NCBI GenBank assembly: GCA_035445085.1
Contig: DAOMQA010000002.1
Span: 128,374-192,373 of the forward strand
Source of the DNA: JBDHXE01 sp035445085
Lineage (GTDB): Bacteria > Bacteroidota > Ignavibacteria > Kapaibacteriales > UBA2268
DNA: 64,000 bases
Reading direction: 5' to 3'
The position numbers were made by a program, and so were the translations under genes. The notes below the pieces were generated by a model. It worked only from the letters and a program-made list of their open reading frames with translations, was not told the origin of the DNA and ran no database searches. Shown piece after piece: positions 55,408-63,944 of the stretch (position 1 is its first letter; every line of letters starts with the position of its first letter).

Positions 55408-56346
55408 CTACTCTTCGGGGAGTTCGTTAGATTTGTGGTAATGAGCTAAAGAAAGATTGGCTAATTTAAACACGGCATCAACGTAAGCAGAAGAATTATT
55501 ATAATGAAAAACGGCGTTTCTGTTGGATAGGGAGTCAGTATTCCAGCCGTTAGATTTCAAGTAGTTAGCAACAGAAAATATAGCATCTGTTGTCTCAAAT
55601 AAGTTAATTTTTCCATCATTATTGCCGTCAATAGCCCAAGCGAGGTAGCTTGTAGGTATAAATTGAGAGATTCCAAACGCTCCAGCCCACGAACCGCAAA
55701 GATCGGATATGCTTTCTCCATAAAGTTTCTCTATTTTGGCTAATGCCTTTAGTTGTTGAATCGCCCATTTAGATTTCTTAATGGAGCGTTCATCAATTTT
55801 TTTATTTAAAGTCTCTAATTCTTCTAAGGAGCCAGAGAATTTTTCTTTTAATGCTTGTTTATTTTTAGCTATAAAAGCATCTTGATTACAAAGAGCAGTG
55901 CTATAATAGACACTTAGTAGGTTATTATTGCCAAGATATTTCCCATGCTTAGTTTCTATAAACAATATCGAAGCTATTATTTCTTTTGGCACACCGTAAT
56001 TAAGTTCGGCTAATTCAAGTATACTATTGTTATTTTTAATAAACTCGCTTGTTTTCAAAACTGATTTAGAGTTCCAATTGTGCGAATAGTCTGGGCTTGA
56101 AGTAAAGTTATTTACATTAATACGAACATAACGTTCATCGAACTTTGTATTTGAATTTGCTATGGTAAGATAAATAAAGTTTGAATCCACGCCTTCTTTT
56201 AGGAGTTCGTCGATAACAGGTGCGAAAATCAAAAGTTTTTCTTCATTAAACTCTGCTAAGATAGATGAAAATGAAATACGAGTAGTTGATAATGTTAGCA
56301 TTATCAATACAAAGAGTATACCATATTTATAATTACAATAGTTCAA
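55408..56346 (-). CDS. lytic murein transglycosylase (MltB-like)
   Basis: A 312-residue exported enzyme that cleaves peptidoglycan with formation of 1,6-anhydroMurNAc. A signal segment (GILFVLIMLTLSTTRISFS) precedes the domain. The catalytic Glu131 is in LFIETKHGKYLG, and AGAFGISQFIPTSYLAWAID plus DAIFSVANYLKSNGW complete the MltB/SLT_2 pattern; DGNNDGKINLFE is an EF-hand-like loop typical of the family. The start is TTG, chosen because a G-rich stretch (complement of GGAGAGGGGGG) lies just upstream. Confidence 0.92.
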   Translation of the reverse strand: MNYCNYKYGILFVLIMLTLSTTRISFSSILAEFNEEKLLIFAPVIDELLKEGVDSNFIYLTIANSNTKFDERYVRINVNNFTSSPDYSHNWNSKSVLKTSEFIKNNNSILELAELNYGVPKEIIASILFIETKHGKYLGNNNLLSVYYSTALCNQDAFIAKNKQALKEKFSGSLEELETLNKKIDERSIKKSKWAIQQLKALAKIEKLYGESISDLCGSWAGAFGISQFIPTSYLAWAIDGNNDGKINLFETTDAIFSVANYLKSNGWNTDSLSNRNAVFHYNNSSAYVDAVFKLANLSLAHYHKSNELPEE

Positions 56347-56453
56347 ACAAATCCCCCCTCTCCTATATAGACTAATATATAGAAAAAAAGTTACAAGTAA
56401 ACTTGGTCAAATCATCAAATAAGTATGAGACCAAATACAAAAGAGGCGTTTAC

Positions 56454-57482
56454 TTAACTTTTAATTTTAATCGCAGCGGCTAAAGGAAATATAACTTCAC
56501 TTATTGTTTTGCCTATCTCTTGTGGCGATAATTTCCTATAAAAAACATTAGTATTAATCGCAGCAAGGGGCATAGATGGCGCAATTGCCGTTTCTGGATC
56601 TTGAATTAAGATACTACCCTTTACTTTAGATATATAAGTAATTCCTTGCGAGCCATCTTTGCCAAGTCCACTCAACACTACTCCTACCGAATACCTACCA
56701 AAAGCATTAGCAACGCTTCTAAATAAAGGGTCGGCAGCAGGGCGTACAAAATTTTCTTTAGGACCATCTTCAAGCACTATTTTATAAGTTGCTGGATCAA
56801 TTACCATATGTTTATCGCCTGGAGCTATATATACAACACCAACTTCTGGCACCATAAAATTTGCTCCTAATTTTACTTGAAAATTAGTTTCTTTGGCTAA
56901 TCTTTGAGAAAAAGTCTCTAACATCCAGATTGGACCATGTTGCACTATAAAGAATGCTGCTTTAGTAGAAGGGTCAATATTTTTAAAGACTTCAATTAAC
57001 GTAGGAGGTCCTCCTGTGCTAGAAGTAACTGCAACAGCTGGAAAGGGAGGCACACCCTTAAAGTTGGAAATACCATTTGTTTTGTTCATATCAGGAATTG
57101 TACTCTGGTTAATTCTTGCTAACCCTTCGTTTACGGTAGCTACAATTTCATCTACATCTATAGGTTTAGTAATAAAATCATCTGCTCCACTATCTAAGGC
57201 GTAATTCCTAGCACTATCCGAAACCAATGCTGTAATCATAATAATAAGTGGGTTCGGTTTGATAGATTCTCTGATAAATCGTATTAGCTCTATCCCATCC
57301 ATTAAAGGCATCATCCAATCGGTTAAAATAACATCGTATTGTTGTTGCTCTAATTCTTCTTTTGCTTCTAAGCCGTTATTTACGGCGTGAACAATAAATC
57401 CACCACGGACAAGAATTCTTTTTAGTAAAATTGCATTTGTTAGTTCATCTTCTACTACTAACACTCTTTTAGTATCTGGCAT
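56454..57482 (-). CDS. CheB-type protein-glutamate methylesterase with receiver domain
   Basis: A 342-residue chemotaxis protein: receiver domain (about 5-122, phospho-acceptor D55 in LTDWMMPLMDG, TKPIDVDE) joined to a CheB catalytic domain (about 145-335). The triad is Ser155 (SSTGGPP), His182 (QHGPIW) and Asp276 (GLGKDGSQG). CheB removes methyl groups from chemoreceptors to reset adaptation. It is not in a chemotaxis operon: its neighbours are DUF4835 (19 bases upstream) and the transglycosylase gene. The isolated cheW at 8,658 may belong to the same pathway. Confidence 0.94.
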   Translation of the reverse strand: MPDTKRVLVVEDELTNAILLKRILVRGGFIVHAVNNGLEAKEELEQQQYDVILTDWMMPLMDGIELIRFIRESIKPNPLIIMITALVSDSARNYALDSGADDFITKPIDVDEIVATVNEGLARINQSTIPDMNKTNGISNFKGVPPFPAVAVTSSTGGPPTLIEVFKNIDPSTKAAFFIVQHGPIWMLETFSQRLAKETNFQVKLGANFMVPEVGVVYIAPGDKHMVIDPATYKIVLEDGPKENFVRPAADPLFRSVANAFGRYSVGVVLSGLGKDGSQGITYISKVKGSILIQDPETAIAPSMPLAAINTNVFYRKLSPQEIGKTISEVIFPLAAAIKIKS

Positions 57483-57501
57483 AGCTTTCTATCTTCTTTA
57501 A

Positions 57502-58425
57502 TTATTCTTTATATTCTGCTGCTTCTTGATAAACCATAGTATTTGATGGGTCCAAATATATTAAGTCTGAGAACACACCCTTATACTTTGTGTAACCTTT
57601 AAATATTTGAGCTAATTCCAAAGCTTTTGCATCGAAAAAGGCAGTAAATAATACACTTGGGCCTGATAGTTTATTCTTTTTGAAAGCAGCCATTTCTTGA
57701 ATTATGTATGCTAAGTTCTCTTTTGCTTTTTCTTTATTTTCTTTCATTAAGTCTAAGCCATCGACATAATAACTGAAAATAAGTTTTCTAAGCGGTTCGT
57801 ACCTTAAATCGGTCAGTTCGGATACTAAGGAGTATCTAGTAAATTTTCCAGGTGTATAAGTCGTTTCCCAGCCATCAACTCCATATGTTGAGGCTAAACT
57901 TACAATTTGTTTGCTATTGTCGTAATATTTTGTCCCAGACAATTCTTCATAGGTATCGGCATCAAAACCAATAATAAGCAACATATAATAATCTATTAAG
58001 CTAGTAAACTCATTATAGCGGGTTGGGTTATATGAAAGCATTGCTCCTTGGTTGTACTCAAAAGTCCATTCCTTATCGATTAATCTTAAAGTTACGGATT
58101 GCCCTCCGTCTTGCCCATATATATATCTTTTAGCAGCAATAAAGAGTTGTGCTGCAAATTTATTACGCGGTCCACCAGTTACAGCAACATTGATGTCTAT
58201 TGGAATCTTATCGCCTTCCCAATTTATATTAGTAAACTTTTGTGTGTTAATATAATTAGTAAGGTCATTCTCTAATGAGGATATTAGGTATCTATACTCT
58301 TCTGGAATTTGTTCAATGTTTACTGAAATTTTTGCATTAATTTCTTGAGCGCTTAGCCTCGTTACAAAGAGTGAACTTGTAAGTAAAAAAACTGCAGATA
58401 AGAATATTTTTGTATTATTTTTCAT
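57502..58425 (-). CDS. DUF4835 family exported protein
   Basis: A 307-residue protein with a signal peptide (about 4-25, LSAVFLLTSSLFVTRLSAQ) and the DUF4835 fold, a family widespread in Bacteroidota and sometimes linked to the T9SS or gliding loci, but without known function. Typical segments are INTQKFTNINWEGDKIPI, RDRTP-free here, SGTKYYDNSKQI and TAFFDAKALELAQIF. ATG 58,425 is preferred; an upstream frame exists. It heads the - strand group followed by cheB, and is divergent from the PorQ-like gene. A TATATTTG at 58,464-58,457 may be its -7 element, though a -33 partner is not clear. Confidence 0.85.
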   Translation of the reverse strand: MKNNTKIFLSAVFLLTSSLFVTRLSAQEINAKISVNIEQIPEEYRYLISSLENDLTNYINTQKFTNINWEGDKIPIDINVAVTGGPRNKFAAQLFIAAKRYIYGQDGGQSVTLRLIDKEWTFEYNQGAMLSYNPTRYNEFTSLIDYYMLLIIGFDADTYEELSGTKYYDNSKQIVSLASTYGVDGWETTYTPGKFTRYSLVSELTDLRYEPLRKLIFSYYVDGLDLMKENKEKAKENLAYIIQEMAAFKKNKLSGPSVLFTAFFDAKALELAQIFKGYTKYKGVFSDLIYLDPSNTMVYQEAAEYKE

Positions 58426-58476
58426 CTTAATTAAAAAAAGCATATACAATAAGGAACAAATATAATATATTGCGAG

Positions 58477-59283
58477 ATGAAAGTGAAATTATTTTATTTA
58501 AAGCTTATATTATTTATTTCTTTGACTACTAAAGCCGAATCTAATGAATTATTAGGTAGCCAGTATCATTGTGTCGTTGGCATAAGTTCCTTCCATTCTT
58601 TTAATAAATTTAATCCTGCATCTACGCCAGACAGTAACCACAATATATTCTTAGTAAATACAAGCCCAAACATTATGGGTGTAGATGAACTTCATTTTAA
58701 TGAAATTTATGGGAAAATTAACGTATTTAATAATATTTATACTTCCTTGTCTTATTCTGGTATTAACAATAGGCTTTTTACAGACAATTCAATAAGAATC
58801 GGATTTACTTATGTAGCCAATGAAATGCTCCAAGTAGGCTTAGAATTTAATTATAATTTATATAATGTTATAGGGTTTACGCAACAGAAGTTTGGAGGTG
58901 TAAGTATTGGAGGAAAATTAAAATTAGATGATAAACTATATAGTGCCTTCATTTTAAGAAATTTATTTAAAATAGACCTTGTACATTATAATATCCTTGA
59001 AGAACAGCTTAGCTCTTTTGGCTTGGCTTATATATTAAGCGAGAACTTATATATAGAAGTCGAAAGTATAATTAATATCTCAAAATCTAATGCTTTGTCA
59101 TTAGCAGTAAGGTACGATATAGAGAAATGGCTATCGGCAAGGATGGCATATCTGAGTAATCCGCAATCTATTTTAATAGGCATAAATTTAAATTTATTAG
59201 AAGGTTCTTATTTAAATTATACTGTAAACAAAAGTAATGAGCTTGGATATTCTCATTCATTTGGACTTTCATATTTATGGTAG
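58477..59283 (+). CDS. PorQ-like outer-membrane barrel protein
   Basis: A 268-residue exported protein with a signal (about 1-21) and a long run of amphipathic strands, ending LGYSHSFGLSYLW with a final aromatic residue, so a beta-barrel is likely. The early GISSFHSFNKFNPASTP and NNIYTSLSYSGINNRLF segments resemble PorQ/PorV-type outer-membrane proteins, some of which assist T9SS export. The identification as PorQ is tentative. It overlaps the next gene by seven bases on the same strand and is divergent from DUF4835. Confidence 0.65.
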   Translation: MKVKLFYLKLILFISLTTKAESNELLGSQYHCVVGISSFHSFNKFNPASTPDSNHNIFLVNTSPNIMGVDELHFNEIYGKINVFNNIYTSLSYSGINNRLFTDNSIRIGFTYVANEMLQVGLEFNYNLYNVIGFTQQKFGGVSIGGKLKLDDKLYSAFILRNLFKIDLVHYNILEEQLSSFGLAYILSENLYIEVESIINISKSNALSLAVRYDIEKWLSARMAYLSNPQSILIGINLNLLEGSYLNYTVNKSNELGYSHSFGLSYLW

Positions 59284-61199
59284 CAAGAAATTATTGTTAT
59301 GTATTGTTGCTAATGATGGCTATGACGGACTTTATTGTTTCTCAAGAGCAAATTGATATTGAAAACTTTATAGATGGTGCTGATGAAGAACAAATAGAGA
59401 ATAATATATTAAATTTAGTCGATTATTATAGGCATAGGAAAATTGATTTATCACGTTGTAATTTTAGAGAATTATCTAATTTACCACTAATTTCAGTCAT
59501 TGAATCGTACAATTATTTAAAACTATTCAGAAAATACCCAACGTTACTTCGCACAGATATAGCAGATTCGCTTAAAATGAGTGAGGTGCAAAAATATATT
59601 TTATTAGAATGTACAAAAGTAAGTGAAGATAATAATTTAAAGATGGATTTAAGAAGTAGAGTATTTAGTAAGATAGATAGCGCTAATGTAGCTAATAATA
59701 AAAAATATATTGGTAATTCTTTTGATATTTATAATAGATTGTTTATTAGTACGGTAGGGCTGTCATTAGGTGTATTGAATAGAAAAAATATAGGGGAAGA
59801 ACTCAATAATGGCTTTACAGGGGGCAATATACAGTATAAAAACGCTAACTATAGAATATTGTTAGGCGATTTTATAGCAAAGTTTGGCGCTGGTGGGCTA
59901 TTATGGTCTCAATTTAGTCAAAGGAAAGGGGCAGATGTGATTAGTCAAGTAACTAAAATAGGAAATGGTATTTTTGCTAACTTGTCTTCATTGGAAAGTG
60001 GGTATTTTAGGGGAATTGCAGTAGAAGGCGATGTTCCTATCACTGCGAACAGCCTTATTAACTTATCTCTCTTTTATTCACGAAATAACAAAGCAGCGAA
60101 TATAGATACTTTAGGAAGGGTTAGTTCTATTTACGTTATATCTTATTTTAGAGATGAGAGAGAAATAGCAAAGATGAATCAGGTAGAAGAAGTGGCAGCA
60201 GGGGGTAATCTTGAATATAGCAATGAAATAATAAAATTGGGTAGTAACTTTTTATATTTAAACTATAATCGAGAAATAATAAGTAAGTCAGCGGCATCTT
60301 TTACAGGACAAAAAGGCTTGCTACACTCATATTATTTTAATATTGATTTATATAATTTTACAATGTTGAATGAACTTAGTTTTGATTCGGAACGTAATAT
60401 GATGATTAAAGTGGGACTTGAGAATATAGTAAAAAATGTACATTATGCCGTTTTATATAGGAATATAGCAAGTTACTTTAGAAGCCCGTATGGTTATGCT
60501 TTTGGAGAATTTTCTAATCCTAATAATGAAGAAGGTATATACTTTGGTGCTAAGGTAGATTTATCAAATACGTTAAAAGTTAGTTTGTATGCAGATATAT
60601 ATCAGAGTAAAGGCAGTACTTATGAGGTTCCGGGTAAAGTAAATGGGTTTGATTTGTTTTCAGAACTTGATTGGCAACTCAATAAAAAAAATAATATTAA
60701 TATCCGTATAAAGAGCGAAAATAAGACTGATATTGTTGCTTTTGAAAATAGGCATAATCTGTTAGGTCAAAAAGAATTAATAAAAACAAGATTAATCAGT
60801 ACATCAAAAATAATAAACAATGTTATACTTAAATTACGAGCAGATGGATGTTTTGTAAAATATAGTAATTTAAAAAAGAGTGAGTTAGGTGCTGCATTTT
60901 CAATCGAGCTAAAGTATAATGTAACAGAAAGCTACAACTTTGCCTTGAATTTTTGTACGTTTAATACAGATAGTTACGAAAGTGCAATATGGCACTATGA
61001 AAATTTGGCTCAAGGGTATTTGAGGAATGTAGCTCTTTTTGGGAGTGGGGCAATTTTAAATTCTTATTTTAACCTTAAGGTTTTTGAGTTTTGTAATATA
61101 AATATATCTTATTCCTTGCAAATTAGGAGGTTGTCAAATGAATACCCTAACAGCAACTTAGATTCACGACTTTTATCACAAATTGATGTAAAAATTTAA
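59277..61199 (+). CDS. helix-hairpin-helix outer-membrane beta-barrel protein
   Basis: A 640-residue exported protein with signal (about 1-22) and, at about 45-75, a helix-hairpin-helix-like segment (IDLSRCNFRELSNLPLIS) of the type found at the head of a Bacteroidota family sometimes annotated as ComEA/HHH outer-membrane proteins. From about 150 to the end there are repeated amphipathic strands (GNIQYKNANYRILLGDFIAK, and the like) as in a large barrel. No enzymatic motif. The seven-base overlap with the PorQ-like gene implies co-translation, hence shared function. Confidence 0.65.
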   Translation: MVARNYCYVLLLMMAMTDFIVSQEQIDIENFIDGADEEQIENNILNLVDYYRHRKIDLSRCNFRELSNLPLISVIESYNYLKLFRKYPTLLRTDIADSLKMSEVQKYILLECTKVSEDNNLKMDLRSRVFSKIDSANVANNKKYIGNSFDIYNRLFISTVGLSLGVLNRKNIGEELNNGFTGGNIQYKNANYRILLGDFIAKFGAGGLLWSQFSQRKGADVISQVTKIGNGIFANLSSLESGYFRGIAVEGDVPITANSLINLSLFYSRNNKAANIDTLGRVSSIYVISYFRDEREIAKMNQVEEVAAGGNLEYSNEIIKLGSNFLYLNYNREIISKSAASFTGQKGLLHSYYFNIDLYNFTMLNELSFDSERNMMIKVGLENIVKNVHYAVLYRNIASYFRSPYGYAFGEFSNPNNEEGIYFGAKVDLSNTLKVSLYADIYQSKGSTYEVPGKVNGFDLFSELDWQLNKKNNINIRIKSENKTDIVAFENRHNLLGQKELIKTRLISTSKIINNVILKLRADGCFVKYSNLKKSELGAAFSIELKYNVTESYNFALNFCTFNTDSYESAIWHYENLAQGYLRNVALFGSGAILNSYFNLKVFEFCNINISYSLQIRRLSNEYPNSNLDSRLLSQIDVKI

Positions 61200-61338
61200 T
61201 GTAATCTTTATATTAGAAAAAATTAGTAGTAAGTGCTAAATAGATTTTGTATGCACTATACTCTAAAGTCCGAGCATACTATAATTTCAAATCAGCTAAG
61301 ACTAAAGGCAAGTGCAAACAAATAATAGCTCATACCAA

Positions 61339-62109
61339 TTAATTCATTGATGGCGAAGAAGAAAAATTACCAATTATCTTACTTCTTTCCTTTATAGTAG
61401 TTAATTTCCTTGATAAATAATTTGTTCTATCTTGTATCCAGATATTGTTGTCTAATTTATTCATAAAGATAAATGGCTCTTTAATCATCAAACGATTTAT
61501 TTTCTCTTTTTCTATTTTAATGCTTTTTTCTAATTCACTTAGCTCAAAGGATAATACTCGCTCATGGTTACGGGTAGTTATTAAATCAAGATACTCATCA
61601 AAGCAAATAATTTTGTGGAAAAGCCTTAATTTATATAGATTTTTGCTATGATAAGCATCTTGAACATTAACCCAATATTTATTAAAAAGCTCGATATCTT
61701 GGCTTGTATCTGGGTGTAATTTTTTTACTAATTGCCTGTATAAATTAGATATTTCATAATCTACATTTAGCTGATAGTTTGGAACTTTAGAGCATTCTGA
61801 TGAATTTTCTATATTAGAGAAAATCTTTTCAGCTGCATTATTCAATTCGTCGAGCTTTGTTTGGTATGAATTACTATATTGAAAAGAATTAGGATGTTGA
61901 TTTTTACGCTTTTTAGTGATTTCAGCTTTATAATAATCAATTTCATTCTCAAGTTCACCAAATAACTGTTGATATTTGTATTCAATTTGTGGATAAACAA
62001 CATTTTTCAAATAGAACCATTTTGCAAGTAAATCTGACAATTCACTTCGTAAGTGTTTTGTTCTTATTTTTAATTCATCAATTTTTGTGTTATTGGCTCT
62101 CTGAAACAT
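61339..62109 (-). CDS. J-domain protein with coiled coil
   Basis: A 256-residue soluble protein with long charged helices (about 5-70 and 195-250) that predict coiled coils, and in the middle (about 118-160) a J-domain-like stretch: LYRQLVKKLHPDTSQDIE carries the HPD motif at 132-134, followed by FNKYWVNVQDAYHSKN as in helix III. J-domains stimulate Hsp70 (DnaK). The rest of DnaJ (G/F linker, zinc fingers) is absent. Gene neighbours do not indicate a client. The AhpD-like gene lies nine bases upstream. Confidence 0.75.
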   Translation of the reverse strand: MFQRANNTKIDELKIRTKHLRSELSDLLAKWFYLKNVVYPQIEYKYQQLFGELENEIDYYKAEITKKRKNQHPNSFQYSNSYQTKLDELNNAAEKIFSNIENSSECSKVPNYQLNVDYEISNLYRQLVKKLHPDTSQDIELFNKYWVNVQDAYHSKNLYKLRLFHKIICFDEYLDLITTRNHERVLSFELSELEKSIKIEKEKINRLMIKEPFIFMNKLDNNIWIQDRTNYLSRKLTTIKERSKIIGNFSSSPSMN

Positions 62110-62118
62110 AAAATACCT

Positions 62119-62463
62119 TTACTGATTTTCTTTTAGTTCTTCTAAGGCGGCTAAAGCAAACCTAAGGTGAGGTATTACGACTGTTCCACCTACAACCAAA
62201 GCTATGTTCATCGTTTCGTTGATTTCATCGAGGGAAGCACCTAAACTATAAGCGTTTCTTAGGTGATATAAGATACAATCATTACACCTTAAAACCATTG
62301 AACACGAAAGCCCCATTAATTCTTTGACTTTTTCTTCCATAGCGCCAAAATTATAAGCATTTGCGTCTAAACTATAAAACCTTTTGAAAGGTAAATAATC
62401 TTGGCTCAAAACTAATTTGTTGCCACTATTTCTTCTACTATCAAATTCTTCAAATATTTTCAT
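62119..62463 (-). CDS. AhpD-like / carboxymuconolactone decarboxylase family protein
   Basis: A 114-residue protein with the redox motif C60-N-D-C63 and His67 (CNDCILYH), typical of AhpD-like alkylhydroperoxidase relatives, and GASLDEINETMNIALVVGG after it. Family members are peroxidatic or act as thiol reductants. ATG 62,463 is chosen because AGGA lies just ahead; the earlier start would add an unlikely Arg/Lys-rich tract. It precedes the J-domain gene on the - strand. A TATATTTG at 62,532-62,525 resembles a -7 element; a TTTG stands 23 bases further, beyond usual spacing. Confidence 0.88.
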   Translation of the reverse strand: MKIFEEFDSRRNSGNKLVLSQDYLPFKRFYSLDANAYNFGAMEEKVKELMGLSCSMVLRCNDCILYHLRNAYSLGASLDEINETMNIALVVGGTVVIPHLRFALAALEELKENQ

Positions 62464-62902
62464 TATTATCCTTATCGAATATTTCTTTAATTTACAAATA
62501 AAGTGCCGATTTAATAGCACTATACAAATATAAGGATTATTTATTATTATAAAATCAAATAATTAATTCAAAATCAATCAATTGTACCAATGCAATATTC
62601 TTACTTGTAATAAATAAGCATAGAATGTTGCACTACACGAATGTATAATAATAGCCAAAATATAAAGATAGTGTATTAAATATTCAACAATCGATAAACG
62701 GGTACACACTAATTTTAATTTTGATAAAATTAAAATTAAATAATACAATTAAAGAATATGACGAAGCCTTAAGCGATAGAAGTAAGCCAATCATAATATT
62801 AAGTCTTGGATAAAATAAAAATTAGAGTTGAAAAAAATAATGAAACATATATTGTTAGAAATCGTATTATGCTCTTATATTTTTTTATAAAAGAGGTAGC
62901 GG
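62464..62902. other. intergenic region with A/T-only perfect inverted repeat
   Basis: A 439-base AT-rich divergent region between the AhpD-like and cytochrome genes. It holds a perfect 13-pair inverted repeat, TAATTTTAATTTT (62,710-62,722) and AAAATTAAAATTA (62,726-62,738) with a GAT spacer. Downstream are two short frames that read like gene fragments (KEYDEALSDRSKPIIILSLG ending at a TAA near 62,813; and IKIRVEKNNETYIVRNRI just before the cytochrome gene), too short and unrecognised to annotate. Confidence 0.5.
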
Positions 62903-63880
62903 ATGAAAAGAATTATATTTATTACATTAGGCGTAATTGCCTTCGCAATAGTAGCTATATTGATTTATTTAAATGTAGCTTTTCCAAAGGTGAGTAAAGC
63001 ACCAGATTTAAAAATAGAGGCAACTCCAGAGCGATTAGAGCGAGGTAAATACCTTGCTAATCATGTTACAGTCTGCATTGATTGCCATTCACAAAGGGAT
63101 TTTTCATATTTTTCGGGTCCTATTGTGAGTGGAACTGAAGGGCGAGGTGGAGACAGGTTTGGAGAAGAAATGGGTTTCCCAGGTACTTTTTACCCACCAA
63201 ACTTGACACCACACCATTTAGGCTCTTGGACAGATGGTGAAATTTATAGAGCAATAACAAGTGGCGTAAATAAAGATGGTAAGGCTTTGTTTCCAGTAAT
63301 GCCTTGGCATAACTACGGCAAAATGGCAAAAAGCGATATTTATTCTATTATTGTTTATTTAAGAAGTTTAGAACCTGTTAAATATGATAACCCAAAATCT
63401 GAAACTTCTTTTCCTATGAATATTATAATGAAGATGATGCCAAGTGATGCGGTTCTACCAGAGAATGTTGATAAGAGTAATACATTAGAATATGGAAGGT
63501 ATCTAACTACAGCAGCATCTTGCCAAGACTGCCATTCACAAAGTGAAAAAGGCAAGCCTATACCCGGAATGGAATTTGCGGGAGGCATGGAGTTCAAAAC
63601 ACCCTTGGGTACTTCGCGTAGTGCAAATATAACTCCAGATAAAGAATCTGGAATAGGCAATTGGACTAAAGACGAATTTGTTAAGCATTTTCAAAGCTTT
63701 GATCCTACTATCCATCCATTAATTAAAGTAGAAAAGGGAGAATTTAACACTGTAATGCCTTGGAATATGTATGGTGGGATGAAAGAAGAAGATTTAGCCG
63801 CAATATACGAATATCTAAGAACGGTAAAAGCGGTGAAAAATAAGGTTGTACATTTTTCGGCACCTGACCAACGGAAATAA
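62903..63880 (+). CDS. diheme cytochrome c, membrane-anchored
   Basis: A 325-residue protein with an uncleaved or cleavable N-terminal helix (about 4-25) and two class I cytochrome c domains in the periplasm. Heme 1 binds at C58/C61/H62 (CIDCH), with a likely Met ligand in FPVMPWHNYG near 133; heme 2 at C207/C210/H211 (CQDCH), with NTVMPWNMYGGM near the C-terminus. Similar diheme proteins accept or deliver electrons to oxidases or dehydrogenases. An AGAGGTAGCGG Shine-Dalgarno region precedes the ATG. No partner oxidase is in the window. Confidence 0.92.
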   Translation: MKRIIFITLGVIAFAIVAILIYLNVAFPKVSKAPDLKIEATPERLERGKYLANHVTVCIDCHSQRDFSYFSGPIVSGTEGRGGDRFGEEMGFPGTFYPPNLTPHHLGSWTDGEIYRAITSGVNKDGKALFPVMPWHNYGKMAKSDIYSIIVYLRSLEPVKYDNPKSETSFPMNIIMKMMPSDAVLPENVDKSNTLEYGRYLTTAASCQDCHSQSEKGKPIPGMEFAGGMEFKTPLGTSRSANITPDKESGIGNWTKDEFVKHFQSFDPTIHPLIKVEKGEFNTVMPWNMYGGMKEEDLAAIYEYLRTVKAVKNKVVHFSAPDQRK

Positions 63881-63916
63881 GTTGAGATATGCCGAAATAA
63901 TACCAACAAAAAGAAT

Positions 63917-63944
63917 GGGGCTGTCTCATAAGTCAGCCTCTTTT
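63917..63944 (+). terminator. GC-rich hairpin with T tract, possibly an IS end
   Basis: GGGGCTG (63,917-63,923) pairs with CAGCCTC (63,934-63,940) with one G-T wobble and a ten-base loop, followed by TTTT. It suits an intrinsic terminator for the cytochrome gene. The left arm with its loop (GGGGCTGTCTCATAAGTC) also resembles terminal inverted repeats of IS5/IS1182-like elements, so an insertion sequence could begin here. Confidence 0.45.

Noticed and set aside
56347..56453. Sigma-70 style -35/-10 promoters in AT-rich spacers
   Set aside because: In such AT-rich DNA matches to TATAAT arise by chance in most spacers; only pairs fitting the Bacteroidota spacing were retained.
62806..62997. 63-codon TTG-started frame ahead of and overlapping the cytochrome gene
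   Set aside because: It overlaps the well-supported cytochrome start by about 95 bases in another frame, has no start signal, and its second half is the out-of-frame read of the cytochrome leader.
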